Virus record (IMG/VR): IMGVR_UViG_3300035698_017497
Span: 1-64,000 of that record
Origin: a virus
Strand: one strand, 5' to 3'
DNA length: 64,000 nucleotides
Positions 41,513-49,781 of this stretch are shown here, piece after piece; positions within the stretch are counted from its first letter, which is position 1, and each line of letters starts with the position of its first letter. The notes under the pieces were generated by a model. It worked only from the letters and a program-made list of their open reading frames with translations. It was not told the origin of the DNA and searched no databases. Both the position numbers and the translations under genes were made by a program.

Positions 41513-42430
41513 ATGACCGTTATCGAGAATTTCCCGTTATACTTTGAAGGCTCTCAGCTTCCAGACGCTTATTGGTTGAATATGGACGCTGGTTCTACCG
41601 GTGAGGATGTTCGACTTTACGAGAACGTGGAGCTTACAGATGAGCTTGAAAAAGATCTTGTCTACATAGATGTCGACAATGAGCTCATCGAAGCATACGC
41701 ATCTATCACGCTCGACACAGAAGAAGATAAAGACTTCTTTGCCGTTGGTGGTGGAGATGGAGTTCCAAATAGCGATATATGGGCAGCAAGGGAACACACA
41801 TACGTTTGTCCATTCCGGGATAGCGTAAGTGATCGTACTATTGAGGCGAACACTCCAACTGTTAACGGAACAGCGCAGTATGGAACCGGTATAATAGGTA
41901 AAGCTTTTGATTTTAATGGATCGTCAAATCTTAAATTCGATACCAGTGAAATATTTGGAGACGCCGGCTTTACTGCGAGTTTGTGGTTTAACGCCGGGGC
42001 TGGAGCCATGGGCACAGACAGAACTCTCTTGATAAATACCGATCTAGCAGACGTACAGATAAGAGTACTTATATCTGACAATGATCAAATGAAAATACAG
42101 CTTAAAAATTCTAATGGCGACGAGTATGAGGCCGAGGCTTACAGCATTTCCGCCGGAGAATGGTATCACGTGGCCATAGTCTATAACAATCTGGATCGGG
42201 TTATACTGTTTGTCGATGGCGTACAACGCACTTACATCGATATCGACCCTGCATTCGGCTACCAAGCTCAAGCCTCTACATATATAGGCTCCGAGGATGA
42301 TGTTAGTCAGCCTTTTACAGGCTTAATAGATGAGGCTAGGATACTCAAAACGCAGCTTGACGCTGATTATTTATACACAGAGTACCAAAATAAGAAACAA
42401 TATACAAGCTTCTATAGTTTAGTTAGCTAA
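41513..42430 (+). CDS. LamG/concanavalin-like adhesin, 305 aa
   Basis: Residues 120-290 contain AFDFNGSSNLKF, FTASLWFNAG, WYHVAIVYNNLDRVILFVDGV and FTGLIDEARI, the standard LamG3-type (concanavalin) strand pattern. The first 110 residues are acidic. Probably a glycan-binding tail protein. Confidence 0.8.
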   Translation: MTVIENFPLYFEGSQLPDAYWLNMDAGSTGEDVRLYENVELTDELEKDLVYIDVDNELIEAYASITLDTEEDKDFFAVGGGDGVPNSDIWAAREHTYVCPFRDSVSDRTIEANTPTVNGTAQYGTGIIGKAFDFNGSSNLKFDTSEIFGDAGFTASLWFNAGAGAMGTDRTLLINTDLADVQIRVLISDNDQMKIQLKNSNGDEYEAEAYSISAGEWYHVAIVYNNLDRVILFVDGVQRTYIDIDPAFGYQAQASTYIGSEDDVSQPFTGLIDEARILKTQLDADYLYTEYQNKKQYTSFYSLVS

Positions 42431-42460
42431 GAAGATGTTGATATAGAATTTAGCTGAATG

Positions 42461-42469
42461 TATTTTATA
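42461..42469 (+). promoter_or_regulatory. TATTTTATA box, copy i
   Basis: Ends only 2 nt before the ATG at 42472, much closer than the other copies (32-62 nt), so the start region of this gene deserves a check. The following gene has no visible ribosome site. Confidence 0.3.
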
Positions 42470-42471
42470 GT

Positions 42472-43398
42472 ATGAGTAATAGCCTATCAAATTTTCCGGA
42501 AACCGATATTGTAAAGGTTCTGATTAGTTTTACTCAGTGGCTATTCTCTAAATCCGAACTCTGCCCTACTGATTATAAGTGGGATGCAGACGAACGACGT
42601 TCTTTGATAAGAATCAGCAAACCGTTTGCTATAGATGATGTAAAAGCTCTTAGTAATCCGTACATAACGATCTCTAGAGGCCCAATTCAAAGTGAGAATC
42701 TGGCTCTTGACAATTTAGTATCTGCAAACGCAAACGTGTTTGAGGAAGCTAAAAGATCGGACTTAATGCTCGGATCTATCTACATAACAGCTGGAGCATC
42801 TGCTGCTGACGAGGCCTCAAATCTTGCTGCTTTTACTATGCATGCAATACACTCGTACCGAAATCAGTTGAGCGCCAGGGTAAGTTATCTTCATGAACTT
42901 AAGAAGAACATGATACATCCTGAGAAGCCAAGAGGAAATGAGACTGATTCAAATGTACATGTATGGGAGGTAGTTGCAACACTCGATGTCCACTTAAAGT
43001 TTAGCTGGATGGAGATGGCTGCAGAAGACTCTATCACATGGAGCACAATGGAGATTATGAATAAGGGTGACGAGATTCATGACAGCGCCACCGGGCAAGT
43101 TTTTAAAAACAGTGGGATCTTAAAAGATTTAGAAGCTGATTTTGGAACTCTCGAAGCGAACGATCCTCAGCTATCACTGGCTGATATCGAAGCTGCAAGA
43201 TACTTCGTCCTTATTGATAACCAGCCATACATCGTGACAAACATTGTTAATAGCAATATGTTAAGATTAGGTGTATCAAATGAACGTGGCGAAATAGTTA
43301 CTTTTAATTTTAGCGAAGAAGCAGAAAATGTTGAATATACTGTTAACTGGAATAAGCCATTTGTAAGAACGGTCATTCCAAACAGACAGTCATCCTAA
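42472..43398 (+). CDS. Probable tail completion / neck protein, 308 aa
   Basis: Placed immediately before the sheath gene, where many myoviruses encode a tail completion or neck protein. Helical N-terminus, then mixed beta, with Asp/Glu-rich loops. No domain signature. The ATG is at the end of an AT-rich box without a ribosome site; a downstream start is possible. Confidence 0.5.
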   Translation: MSNSLSNFPETDIVKVLISFTQWLFSKSELCPTDYKWDADERRSLIRISKPFAIDDVKALSNPYITISRGPIQSENLALDNLVSANANVFEEAKRSDLMLGSIYITAGASAADEASNLAAFTMHAIHSYRNQLSARVSYLHELKKNMIHPEKPRGNETDSNVHVWEVVATLDVHLKFSWMEMAAEDSITWSTMEIMNKGDEIHDSATGQVFKNSGILKDLEADFGTLEANDPQLSLADIEAARYFVLIDNQPYIVTNIVNSNMLRLGVSNERGEIVTFNFSEEAENVEYTVNWNKPFVRTVIPNRQSS

Positions 43399-43416
43399 GA
43401 ATAAGGAGAATACTTT

Positions 43417-45939
43417 ATGAGTTATCAGGGCCCAAATGTGTCGATAAAACAGAGGTTTCAGGCTAGTCCTCCTGGCATTGCTATTGATAAGCTTCCACCA
43501 GTGGCAGTCGGTACAGCTTATGACGTGTATAGAAATGAGCTTTTGGGTTTAACCCCTGGGCTTATTGATCGTACACTGGCATGGGTTGGAAGTAATTCTG
43601 TGGTCTACGATCGCAGTGTTGCCGGAGACCGTGCATACGATTTCTATCCACCTAAAGTTTATGCGAATACAGTTCAGTATGGTCTCGTTGAGATTACTGA
43701 CGATGTCGTATTAAGTTCTGTGGGTGCAGCTGTAGAAGATGAAGACAAATATATCGTTCCTAAAACAACTGTTGCTGACGGTGATAGTAGTGCTAAAATG
43801 CCTTACTACCAGCGTTCAAGTATAACGGTTGTTATGAGTGCGGCTATTGGGCTTGATAAAGTTCAAATCACCGGAGCTGACCTTTCAAGCTATGACCTTG
43901 TACGTGGACAGAAAGTATTTGTTTACTACTCAGCAGCATGGCATGAAGTTGGAACAGTTCAATATGTTAGTCAGAGCGGTACACTCATTAAATTGATTAT
44001 GGCTCATACTGCAGCCATAGCAGCTGGAACAGGCATATGCGTTGGAGCAGCTAGCGTTGCAACAATAGACACTGCCAACACTATTTATGATAGTTCAGTA
44101 GATTTCAAGGCACTTGGCGTACGTGCTGGACAGATTGTAGAATTTTCCAGCCAGTCTATTAGCGGCTCTGTTGCTGCAAGGAAAAAAGCTACTATAACTT
44201 CGGTTGTAGATGCGAACACAATCCTTGTTAATACTGTTACTGATTCAGATCGCCATTTCCATGATGATCTTTACAAGGTAGAGACTTTTTCCAACTCTAT
44301 TGGATCAACAATAAATATCTACGGATATGAGATAAAAGCGTTCATCGGATATTCTCAGAACCTAATGCTTAAAGCTGCTAATACCGCTGCAGGCCAGAAG
44401 GTTAGTGCAGTAGGAACTACTTCTTTTACAGTTCCTAAGCTTGCAGGCTACTCGGCTCTTCTTGAGGCTGGATGCTTTGTGGCATCTAACGGTGTAGCAA
44501 ATGCAGCTTCAGCAGACAATGAGCTTACAGGAGCTACTCTATACACTGTAAGTAGTGTGGTTGACAATGGAACTACTCTGACTATCAATGTTACCGAAGA
44601 TCTCAGTGGAGATTTTAGTGATGACGATTATCTTAATGCTTGGAAACCTAAAATCACAAATCAGATTACTTCTGATTTTAGAGCTGTAAGAGCAGAAGAA
44701 CAGGGAACTCTTTATCGCATTGGATCTTCAGAAGATATTACTACTTACTTCTCAAGAGACGACGAGATAGATATATACAATGAACTTGCCTACATGCTTC
44801 TCATTGAGTTCTCACTTTCTGGCGGAAATGCTTGCTACGGTATTAATGTTGACGGAGCATCGTCTAACCTTGCGTCAGAATACAGCGCAGCCCTCGAAGA
44901 GCTTAAGATTAAAGACGTTTATACTCACGTCTTTGGCTCTACCGATGGTGGAGTTAATGCTCTTGCCGGATCTTACTGTGACGCAGAATCTGATCCGTAC
45001 GAAGCACATGAGCGCGTAGCTATTCTCTGCTACGACCAGGACGAGATATTTAAAATTGGTGAAGATACAATATCGTCAGTAACGGCCGGGATTGTAACTA
45101 CAAATGGTGTAGTGGATCTTATAGATAGTGGAGTTACTATTGGAGATGTCGTTACGTTAACGGACTCTTCTGGAGATGTAATTTCTACTGGTCTTGTTAC
45201 AGCAACTCCTTCTGCAGCAAACGTTGTTGCCACAGATCTCGGAACAGTATCTACGGCAGCAGGTGTTATTTTTAGCAACGGCGGGAAAGTTGCTCAGGCA
45301 GAATCTATTCGCGATATATCTTACGGTAATCGTAGAATTAAAGTAATATGGCCAGGATGGTTTCAGGCTGACTTTGGCGGAGATACTTATGCAGCACTAC
45401 CTCCTTACTATATTGCAGCAGCAATAGCAGGATGGGATAGCTTAAACATTCCAAGCCAGTCATTTACCAATCTTAATCTTGCTATACCTGGACTCTCAAA
45501 TATCAAGCTTGGGACAAGCTCTTACTTTAAAAAGAGTGAATTGGACACTATTGCAGGCGGCGGTGTTGACATTCTTATACAAGATGGAGACAGCTCGCAG
45601 ACTATCTATTCAAGACATTCTCTCACATCTAATATGGATGCGATTGAGTATAGAGAATGGTCTATCACTAAGCAGGTTGACGTTTCTGCCAAGACGCTAC
45701 GTAAAGCTTTTGCGCCTTATGTTGGAAAGTATAACATAGGAACAAGCCTGTTCAATCTCCTGAAACAGATTGGTGATATTGGTTCTCGTAAGCTGGGAAC
45801 AGATTATATAGTCTCAAAATGTGAAATTATATCTATCACGAGAGATGCTCTGATCAAAGATAAAATCAACTTTGTAATCAACATAACAGTATTTGTTGCA
45901 GGAAACTATTACGATGTTACTTTAAACGTGAAATCATAA
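43417..45939 (+). CDS. Tail sheath protein, 840 aa
   Basis: The contractile sheath subunit. The C-terminal third has RRIKVIWPGW, ALPPYYIAAAIAGW and a terminal interlocking domain (DYIVSKCEIISITRDALIKDKI...VFVAGNYYDVTLNV), as in sheath families. The N-terminal part holds several Ig-like insertions, making it longer than most. GGAG precedes the ATG. Confidence 0.9.
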   Translation: MSYQGPNVSIKQRFQASPPGIAIDKLPPVAVGTAYDVYRNELLGLTPGLIDRTLAWVGSNSVVYDRSVAGDRAYDFYPPKVYANTVQYGLVEITDDVVLSSVGAAVEDEDKYIVPKTTVADGDSSAKMPYYQRSSITVVMSAAIGLDKVQITGADLSSYDLVRGQKVFVYYSAAWHEVGTVQYVSQSGTLIKLIMAHTAAIAAGTGICVGAASVATIDTANTIYDSSVDFKALGVRAGQIVEFSSQSISGSVAARKKATITSVVDANTILVNTVTDSDRHFHDDLYKVETFSNSIGSTINIYGYEIKAFIGYSQNLMLKAANTAAGQKVSAVGTTSFTVPKLAGYSALLEAGCFVASNGVANAASADNELTGATLYTVSSVVDNGTTLTINVTEDLSGDFSDDDYLNAWKPKITNQITSDFRAVRAEEQGTLYRIGSSEDITTYFSRDDEIDIYNELAYMLLIEFSLSGGNACYGINVDGASSNLASEYSAALEELKIKDVYTHVFGSTDGGVNALAGSYCDAESDPYEAHERVAILCYDQDEIFKIGEDTISSVTAGIVTTNGVVDLIDSGVTIGDVVTLTDSSGDVISTGLVTATPSAANVVATDLGTVSTAAGVIFSNGGKVAQAESIRDISYGNRRIKVIWPGWFQADFGGDTYAALPPYYIAAAIAGWDSLNIPSQSFTNLNLAIPGLSNIKLGTSSYFKKSELDTIAGGGVDILIQDGDSSQTIYSRHSLTSNMDAIEYREWSITKQVDVSAKTLRKAFAPYVGKYNIGTSLFNLLKQIGDIGSRKLGTDYIVSKCEIISITRDALIKDKINFVINITVFVAGNYYDVTLNVKS

Positions 45940-45953
45940 ATTGGAGGTAAATA

Positions 45954-46661
45954 GTGGCTGAAGAGATTGTTATTAATGGCGACCTTGGCAAGTGGGAACC
46001 AGAGTCAGAGCATGTATCAAGAGCAGTTACATCTGAGGACGGGATCATATCAGTTGACCAGAGTCGCGTCGATTTTATAGAGGCTGGCACAGTATTGATA
46101 TGTGCTGGTCCTGCTAGACTTGGCGAGATGGAGGATGACAAGTCAGCAAATATATTACCAATCGGACTAGTAGAGCAGGCGTCTGTTAATCAGAGCAAAC
46201 CATTGCAGCGCGTGTTTGAGATTGGATCCAAACTTAGCTACATCATACCTGGACGTACAATTGGGTCTATATCAATTGCTCGCGTAATGTTTGATGGACC
46301 ATCACTCCTGAGGATGCTTGCAGCTGGAGAATTTACGCAAGAAACTGATCAGTCTGAAGCCGCATCTAATGAGATTATATACAAGACTCATGATGGTAAG
46401 AAGGTTAATGCTCAGAACTCAAGTTCTGGAAACATTGATTTAAACCTGGCTTCTAAGATTTTCGATTTACCTTTCGGTCTCTGCATGTATTTTAGAGACC
46501 AAAAGAACGAAGATGTCAGTATGGTATACTTCGAGGATTGCCGTATATCAACTCACAATTTCGGAATCGCAAGTCAGAGTACTATCATAGCAGAGTCTGT
46601 TTCAATTGAATTCGTAAGAATAGTTCCAGTAGAGCCTGTTAATCCAGCAGTGTCTGCTTAA
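45954..46661 (+). CDS. Tail tube protein, 235 aa
   Basis: Directly after the sheath, as in all contractile phages. GTG start, with GGAGG upstream. Beta-rich with EDCRISTHNFGIASQSTIIAESVSIEFVRI near the end, the typical closing strands of gp19-like tubes. The size is slightly larger than T4 gp19. Confidence 0.85.
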   Translation: MAEEIVINGDLGKWEPESEHVSRAVTSEDGIISVDQSRVDFIEAGTVLICAGPARLGEMEDDKSANILPIGLVEQASVNQSKPLQRVFEIGSKLSYIIPGRTIGSISIARVMFDGPSLLRMLAAGEFTQETDQSEAASNEIIYKTHDGKKVNAQNSSSGNIDLNLASKIFDLPFGLCMYFRDQKNEDVSMVYFEDCRISTHNFGIASQSTIIAESVSIEFVRIVPVEPVNPAVSA

Positions 46662-46686
46662 TACATTAGCATAATAGCTAAAAAAA

Positions 46687-46719
46687 AGAGGATGGCTTTT
46701 ATTAGTCATCCTCTTTTTA
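46687..46719 (+). terminator. Rho-independent terminator
   Basis: AGAGGATG (plus an A-run) and CATCCTCT arms around TATTAG-type loop, followed by five T. Ends the sheath/tube transcript. Confidence 0.85.
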
Positions 46720-46967
46720 TATTTTAGCTTAACATTATCAATACAAATAGACTGAAAGTATACTTTAATGTATATTTTCAAACCGTGCGAAACCCTAACA
46801 ATGTACTGTCATTTCTAAATCTTGGAAAGTTGCTTAACCCTCTGTTGACATATGAGATACGCACATCTCTATGTATCAATATCTTATAGAGATGCGCTGT
46901 AATATATTTGTAGCAAAAAATGCAACTTTTTGGCTACTGGAAATTAAGAAAAACATACCACTTTTTC
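46720..46967. other. Non-coding gap with three hairpins
   Basis: No ORF that I can support. Visible hairpins: 46861-46897 (12-position stem, one mismatch), 46910-46937 (GTAGC-AAAAA with TTTTT-GCTAC) and 46945-46970 (TAAGAAAAA with TTTTTCTTA). The last lies right after the stop of the minus-strand resolvase and may be its terminator. Confidence 0.5.
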
Positions 46968-47450
46968 TTAAAAGTCTATATCATTTGTGATATCTTTGAG
47001 CAATTGCTTATCTACATCGACAAGATCATCACAGTCGTCTTCTATCTCAGGTATTGAGTTTACTATAATCGCAACGTCAGCACCTCCCATACCTCTTCTT
47101 AGGCATCCTCTTGATGACATCGAGGGAACCACTTGCCACGAATCATCTTTAAGTATTTTAAAATCTACAAGTAAGTCCATTATACTCTCAACTTTATTAG
47201 ACACATCTGCCTGCCTATTGTCTGGAAAGAATATTGTGATATCGATATGTTCTATAATTTCAAACTTTCTACCACTAAGATGCGACAGAACTTCTCCCAA
47301 CTGCTTTAATGATTCGGTGTGCCACGATCTAAACAGGTCGCTTGATCTAACCTTAACCTTAGTCTTCCCGCCGCCACCCTTCTCGAGAGTTACAGACTTG
47401 CTATTTTTTTTACTTGGAACTCTCCCGTATAATGAAAATGAGTATATCAT
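46968..47450 (-). CDS. RusA-like Holliday-junction resolvase, 160 aa
   Basis: The first 17 residues (YSFSLYGRVPSKKNSK) and FPDNRQADVSNKVESIMDLL...ILKDDSW are the RusA signature: D82, K86 and D92 plus D102-D103 make the metal site. It cleaves four-way DNA junctions, likely used before packaging or in recombination-dependent replication. The ATG at 47450 follows GGAGG; the upstream in-frame start is not used. A terminator lies immediately upstream, so it needs its own promoter or readthrough. Confidence 0.85.
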   Translation of the reverse strand: MIYSFSLYGRVPSKKNSKSVTLEKGGGGKTKVKVRSSDLFRSWHTESLKQLGEVLSHLSGRKFEIIEHIDITIFFPDNRQADVSNKVESIMDLLVDFKILKDDSWQVVPSMSSRGCLRRGMGGADVAIIVNSIPEIEDDCDDLVDVDKQLLKDITNDIDF

Positions 47451-47467
47451 ATAGCCTCCAATAGTTA

Positions 47468-47500
47468 AAAAAAAGCGCAACCTAAATATAGATTGCGCCC
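47468..47500 (-). terminator. Rho-independent terminator at the end of the non-coding array
   Basis: GCGCAATC and GTTGCGC pair around an AT-rich loop; on the minus strand eight T follow. It would end a transcript coming from the right through the structured array. Confidence 0.8.
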
Positions 47501-47513
47501 AATTGTCTTACCC

Positions 47514-47588
47514 TCAAGTTACCCAGTCAGCCTTGTAAGCTATAATGCCAAGATCGTCAAGTTTCTTCCCAAACTCAGACTTTTCCAT
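47514..47588 (-). CDS. 24-aa peptide or gene remnant at the array end
   Basis: A natural-looking coding stretch (MEKSEFGKKLDDLGIIAYKADWVT). The same frame is open further upstream for about 18 codons (ARNAYRKFEAEDLF) back to a TAA, without a start codon. Either a tiny protein or the last fragment of a lost gene. It overlaps the first structured unit. Confidence 0.3.
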   Translation of the reverse strand: MEKSEFGKKLDDLGIIAYKADWVT

Positions 47589-47617
47589 TGTGAAAAGATC
47601 CTCAGCCTCAAATTTCC

Positions 47618-47779
47618 GATAAGCATTACGTGCACCCAGAGGAAGGACTTATCCCCGTGTCGGTTATTAGGATGTTGCGCCAGTACCTAAGGACTGTGTC
47701 GCAGTCAATATTTTAGCAGCAATATACGTATTCCGACTGGGGGAATAGTCCATTTCTGGGTGCACTGGAAGCGCTTATC
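47618..47779 (-). repeat. Array element, nested three-helix structure
   Basis: GATAAGC (47618-47624) pairs with GCTTATC (47773-47779); GTGCACCCAGA (47630-47640) pairs perfectly with TCTGGGTGCAC (47755-47765); GGACT...CCCC (47645-47656) pairs with GGGG...AGTCC (47740-47751). A triloop hairpin (CAACG, loop AAT, CGTTG) follows at 47800-47812. Confidence 0.55.
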
Positions 47780-47932
47780 AGTATCCTTATACTACTTACC
47801 AACGAATCGTTGACATAAAACCTGTGTTAGTATGCATTTTTCTGTATCCTTATTTTTTTTAAAATCACTATTAATTCGTCTCAGTACAGTGCGTGACTTC
47901 ATCATGCACGGCTGCAAGAATAGTAAAATATA

Positions 47933-47949
47933 AAAGCTGAATCAGCTTT
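47933..47949 (-). repeat. Triloop hairpin H2
   Basis: AAAGCTG and CAGCTTT arms with loop AAT, enclosed at longer range by AAAATCACTA / TAGTGATTTT, a 10-bp pairing across about 110 nt on the minus strand. Confidence 0.5.
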
Positions 47950-48100
47950 CAGTAATAATATTAGTGATTTTCATTTTGCATTTAGTTCTCAATTTTACGT
48001 TGTTCGCGCTCTTACGCGCACCGGGTCAGTCATATCTCCCGTCAGGTGATGTGGATCATCCGGCCAAGCGTAGAAGCTTCTCCGCTTGTATTACTTTGGC

Positions 48101-48117
48101 CTGAACGAATCGTTCAG
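48101..48117 (-). repeat. Triloop hairpin H3
   Basis: CTGAACG and CGTTCAG arms with loop AAT, flanked by a strongly paired region to its left (AAGCG / CGCTT). Confidence 0.5.
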
Positions 48118-48174
48118 TTCTAATTCTTTGAGGAACAATGCCGATTTTTTAAACTTAACTTTAAATTTTTAAAC

Positions 48175-48365
48175 TTATAATTAATTTGTTATTGCCCGGT
48201 CTGAGAAGTTGCACATACATAACGAGGACGTAAATAACCTTCAGGATGGCCTTTAGGCTAACATCCTGAGGGTTGATTGTAGTCTCGTGGCGTATGGTAA
48301 GCTATGAGGCCGGTGAATTCACCATGTAGATAAAGAGTAACTCTTTACCATTTAAATAATATTTA
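48175..48365 (-). repeat. Array unit U1
   Basis: Box 48175-48190; stem CAGGATG (48242-48248) with CATCCTG (48262-48268); perfect palindrome GGTGAATTCACC (48312-48323); triloop hairpin TAAAGAG / CTCTTTA, loop TAA (48331-48347). Confidence 0.55.
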
Positions 48366-48387
48366 TAAGTTATTTTAAGATTAACAC

Positions 48388-48620
48388 ATGATTAATTTGT
48401 TTACGAGTATGCCCGTACTATGTTTCCAGCGTTCCTGGGTGGCTGAATCGCACCCGTGACCAAGTGACTTAAGGACATTGGATTTTCAATCGTCCATTAT
48501 TTTATAGTCAAGTAGTGTCCGGGTGCGATCTGCTCCCAAGACGCAGGAACAATGTACTGGCGAATGTTTTCTTCTACGCAATACATACAAGAGAAGCTCT
48601 TGCATAAAACTGTTGTTCAT
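48388..48620 (-). repeat. Array unit U2
   Basis: Box 48388-48401. Stems: GTTCCTG (48431-48437) with CAGGAAC (48544-48550); ATCGCACCCG (48447-48456) with CGGGTGCGAT (48520-48529); GGACATTG (48473-48480) with CAATCGTCC (48487-48495). Triloop hairpin CAAGAG / CTCTTG, loop AAG (48588-48602). Confidence 0.6.
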
Positions 48621-48652
48621 GTATTATTGTTGTCTGAATTGTTATCTAAATT

Positions 48653-48857
48653 ATGATTTAGTTTGTCTACTCAGGTGATCCGCGTGTATTGCTGACCGCT
48701 AGAGTGTCATCATTCTGGCCATACGGCTAAAATGTAATTTATTTACATTAGTCGTGAGGACGATGATGAACGTTAGCGGCGAAGCAATACCTGGCGGATT
48801 ACCACTACTATTTTAAAGATCAATACAAAAGAATCTTTTGTATATAAAAGTATTCAT
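48653..48857 (-). repeat. Array unit U3
   Basis: Box 48653-48666. Five stacked helices: 48674-48683 with 48794-48803; GTATTGC (48686-48692) with GCAATAC (48784-48790); CCGCTA with TAGCGG; TCATCAT with ATGATGA; AATGTAA with TTACATT at the tip. Triloop hairpin, 9-bp stem, loop AAT (48823-48843); TATTCAT 48851-48857. Confidence 0.65.
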
Positions 48858-48873
48858 AATTTTTATTTTACTC

Positions 48874-49053
48874 ATGATTTATTTCGTTGTACGAAATGGA
48901 TTCCTGGTTTCGAACGTTCTATAGCTTGCGTAATTCATTCGTTAGCGAAGCGGTAGAATGGTTTCGCAAGGCGGTAGGCGAGCGAAACCAGGATGTAGTG
49001 CTTTCCGGTAAAAAGGACATATAAGAGAAGCTCTTATATATAATGTTATTCAT
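48874..49053 (-). repeat. Array unit U4
   Basis: Box 48874-48888. TCCTGGTTTCG (48902-48912) pairs with CGAAACCAGGA (48983-48993), 11 bp; inner TTGCG/CGCAA. Triloop hairpin ATATAAGAG / CTCTTATAT, loop AAG (49019-49039); TATTCAT 49047-49053. Confidence 0.6.
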
Positions 49054-49080
49054 GAGTCGCTTTGTCATTTTTTTAGACAT

Positions 49081-49239
49081 ATGATTATATCGTAATGATA
49101 GGCGGCAACTAAAACTAGCGGAAAGCTAAATTTAATATACTTGTTTATTAAGTTCAGCTTTGTTCTAGTTATAGTTGTCGACACTTGGATAAAGTTGGAT
49201 AGACAATAGAAGCTATTGTCTTTTTTTATTAATGTTCAT
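49081..49239 (-). repeat. Array unit U5
   Basis: Box 49081-49094. CGGCAACTA (49103-49111) pairs with TAGTTGTCG (49172-49180); AACTAG with CTAGTT; AAAGCT with AGCTTT. Triloop hairpin AGACAATAG / CTATTGTCT, loop AAG (49201-49221), followed by plus-strand T's. Confidence 0.6.
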
Positions 49240-49255
49240 ATGTTTTTTTGTTTTT

Positions 49256-49401
49256 ATGATTTATTTTGTTTTGGAATTATACCAGCGGGTCATTCTAAAA
49301 ATGGACTGTTTTACTGTCCTTTTAGCAATTTACCCGCTGGTTAAAAGCCTGTACTACAAAACACATATATAAGAGAAGCTCTTATATATAGGGGTATTCA
49401 T
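49256..49401 (-). repeat. Array unit U6
   Basis: Box 49256-49270. ACCAGCGGGT (49281-49290) pairs with ACCCGCTGGT (49332-49341); CTAAAA with TTTTAG; GGAC (49303-49306) with GTCC (49316-49319). Triloop hairpin, 11-bp stem, loop AAG (49365-49389); TATTCAT 49395-49401. Confidence 0.6.
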
Positions 49402-49426
49402 AAAAACTTTTGATTATTTTTTAATT

Positions 49427-49672
49427 ATGATTCAGTTTGTTTATGGACATATCATATCCTCAGGTTGTGAGGTACGCTGGTCCGGATCCCTGTAGTGTAT
49501 CTATCTACATATAGATTCAAGAAAGTTAGGATCATAACGCGTAGATTAAGCGCGTGATGATCCTCTTTCATGAAACGTAAGTGATCCGGAAGGAGCCTCC
49601 GACAACCCATATGAGATGCCTGCGTTAACTAAGCAACATATAAGAGAAACTCTTACATATAAAACTATTCAT
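49427..49672 (-). repeat. Array unit U7
   Basis: Box 49427-49441. TTGTGAGG (49465-49472) pairs with CCTC...ACAA (49596-49605); TCCGGATC (49481-49488) with GATCCGGA (49583-49590); GGATCAT and CGCG (49529-49541) with CGCG and ATGATCC (49551-49563). Triloop hairpin TAAGAG / CTCTTA, loop AAA (49641-49655); TATTCAT 49666-49672. Confidence 0.6.
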
Positions 49673-49738
49673 AATTATTTTCTATACATAAAAGATGGCG
49701 ATTGTATTTTAATCCAACCGCCATCGCTTAAATATCTA

Positions 49739-49756
49739 TTCACTATTATTATCTCT
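49739..49756 (-). promoter_or_regulatory. Minus-strand promoter-like motif, copy 4 (array promoter)
   Basis: GAGATAATAATAGTGAA on the minus strand, with the ATAATAATAGTG core, between NrdJ and the array and pointing into the array. A GATGGCG/CGCCATC hairpin starts about 10 nt downstream (49695-49727). Confidence 0.45.
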
Positions 49757-49781
49757 TTTTTTTACAATGAAATAACAACAA

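Larger units (their letters stand above)
47514..49740 (-). ncRNA. 2.2-kb array of tandem structured RNA elements
   Basis: About 2.2 kb without convincing genes, filled by seven well-formed units (listed separately) and two or three divergent ones at 47.6-48.17 kb. On the plus strand each unit reads: an ATGATTYARTTTGTT box, a long imperfect hairpin of several stacked helices, a triloop hairpin, then a TATTCAT box. The triloop stems differ between units but keep pairing. The minus strand is favoured because a promoter-like motif (49739-49756) points into it and a strong terminator (47468-47500) closes it. Orientation is not proven: one triloop hairpin (49201-49221) is followed by plus-strand T's. 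Not CRISPR, tRNA or a known intron. The family is not recognised. Confidence 0.6.

Noticed and set aside
47493-47690. Plus-strand 65-codon ORF
   Set aside because: Antisense to the structured array and to the terminator; no ribosome site.
47618-49740. CRISPR array
   Set aside because: The repeats are degenerate, the spacers are themselves paired hairpins and there is no exact repeat of 25-40 nt.
47618-49740. Group I or group II intron
   Set aside because: No domain V-type element, no P7/P3-like core that I could trace, and no split exons at both ends; only a possible C-terminal fragment at one end.
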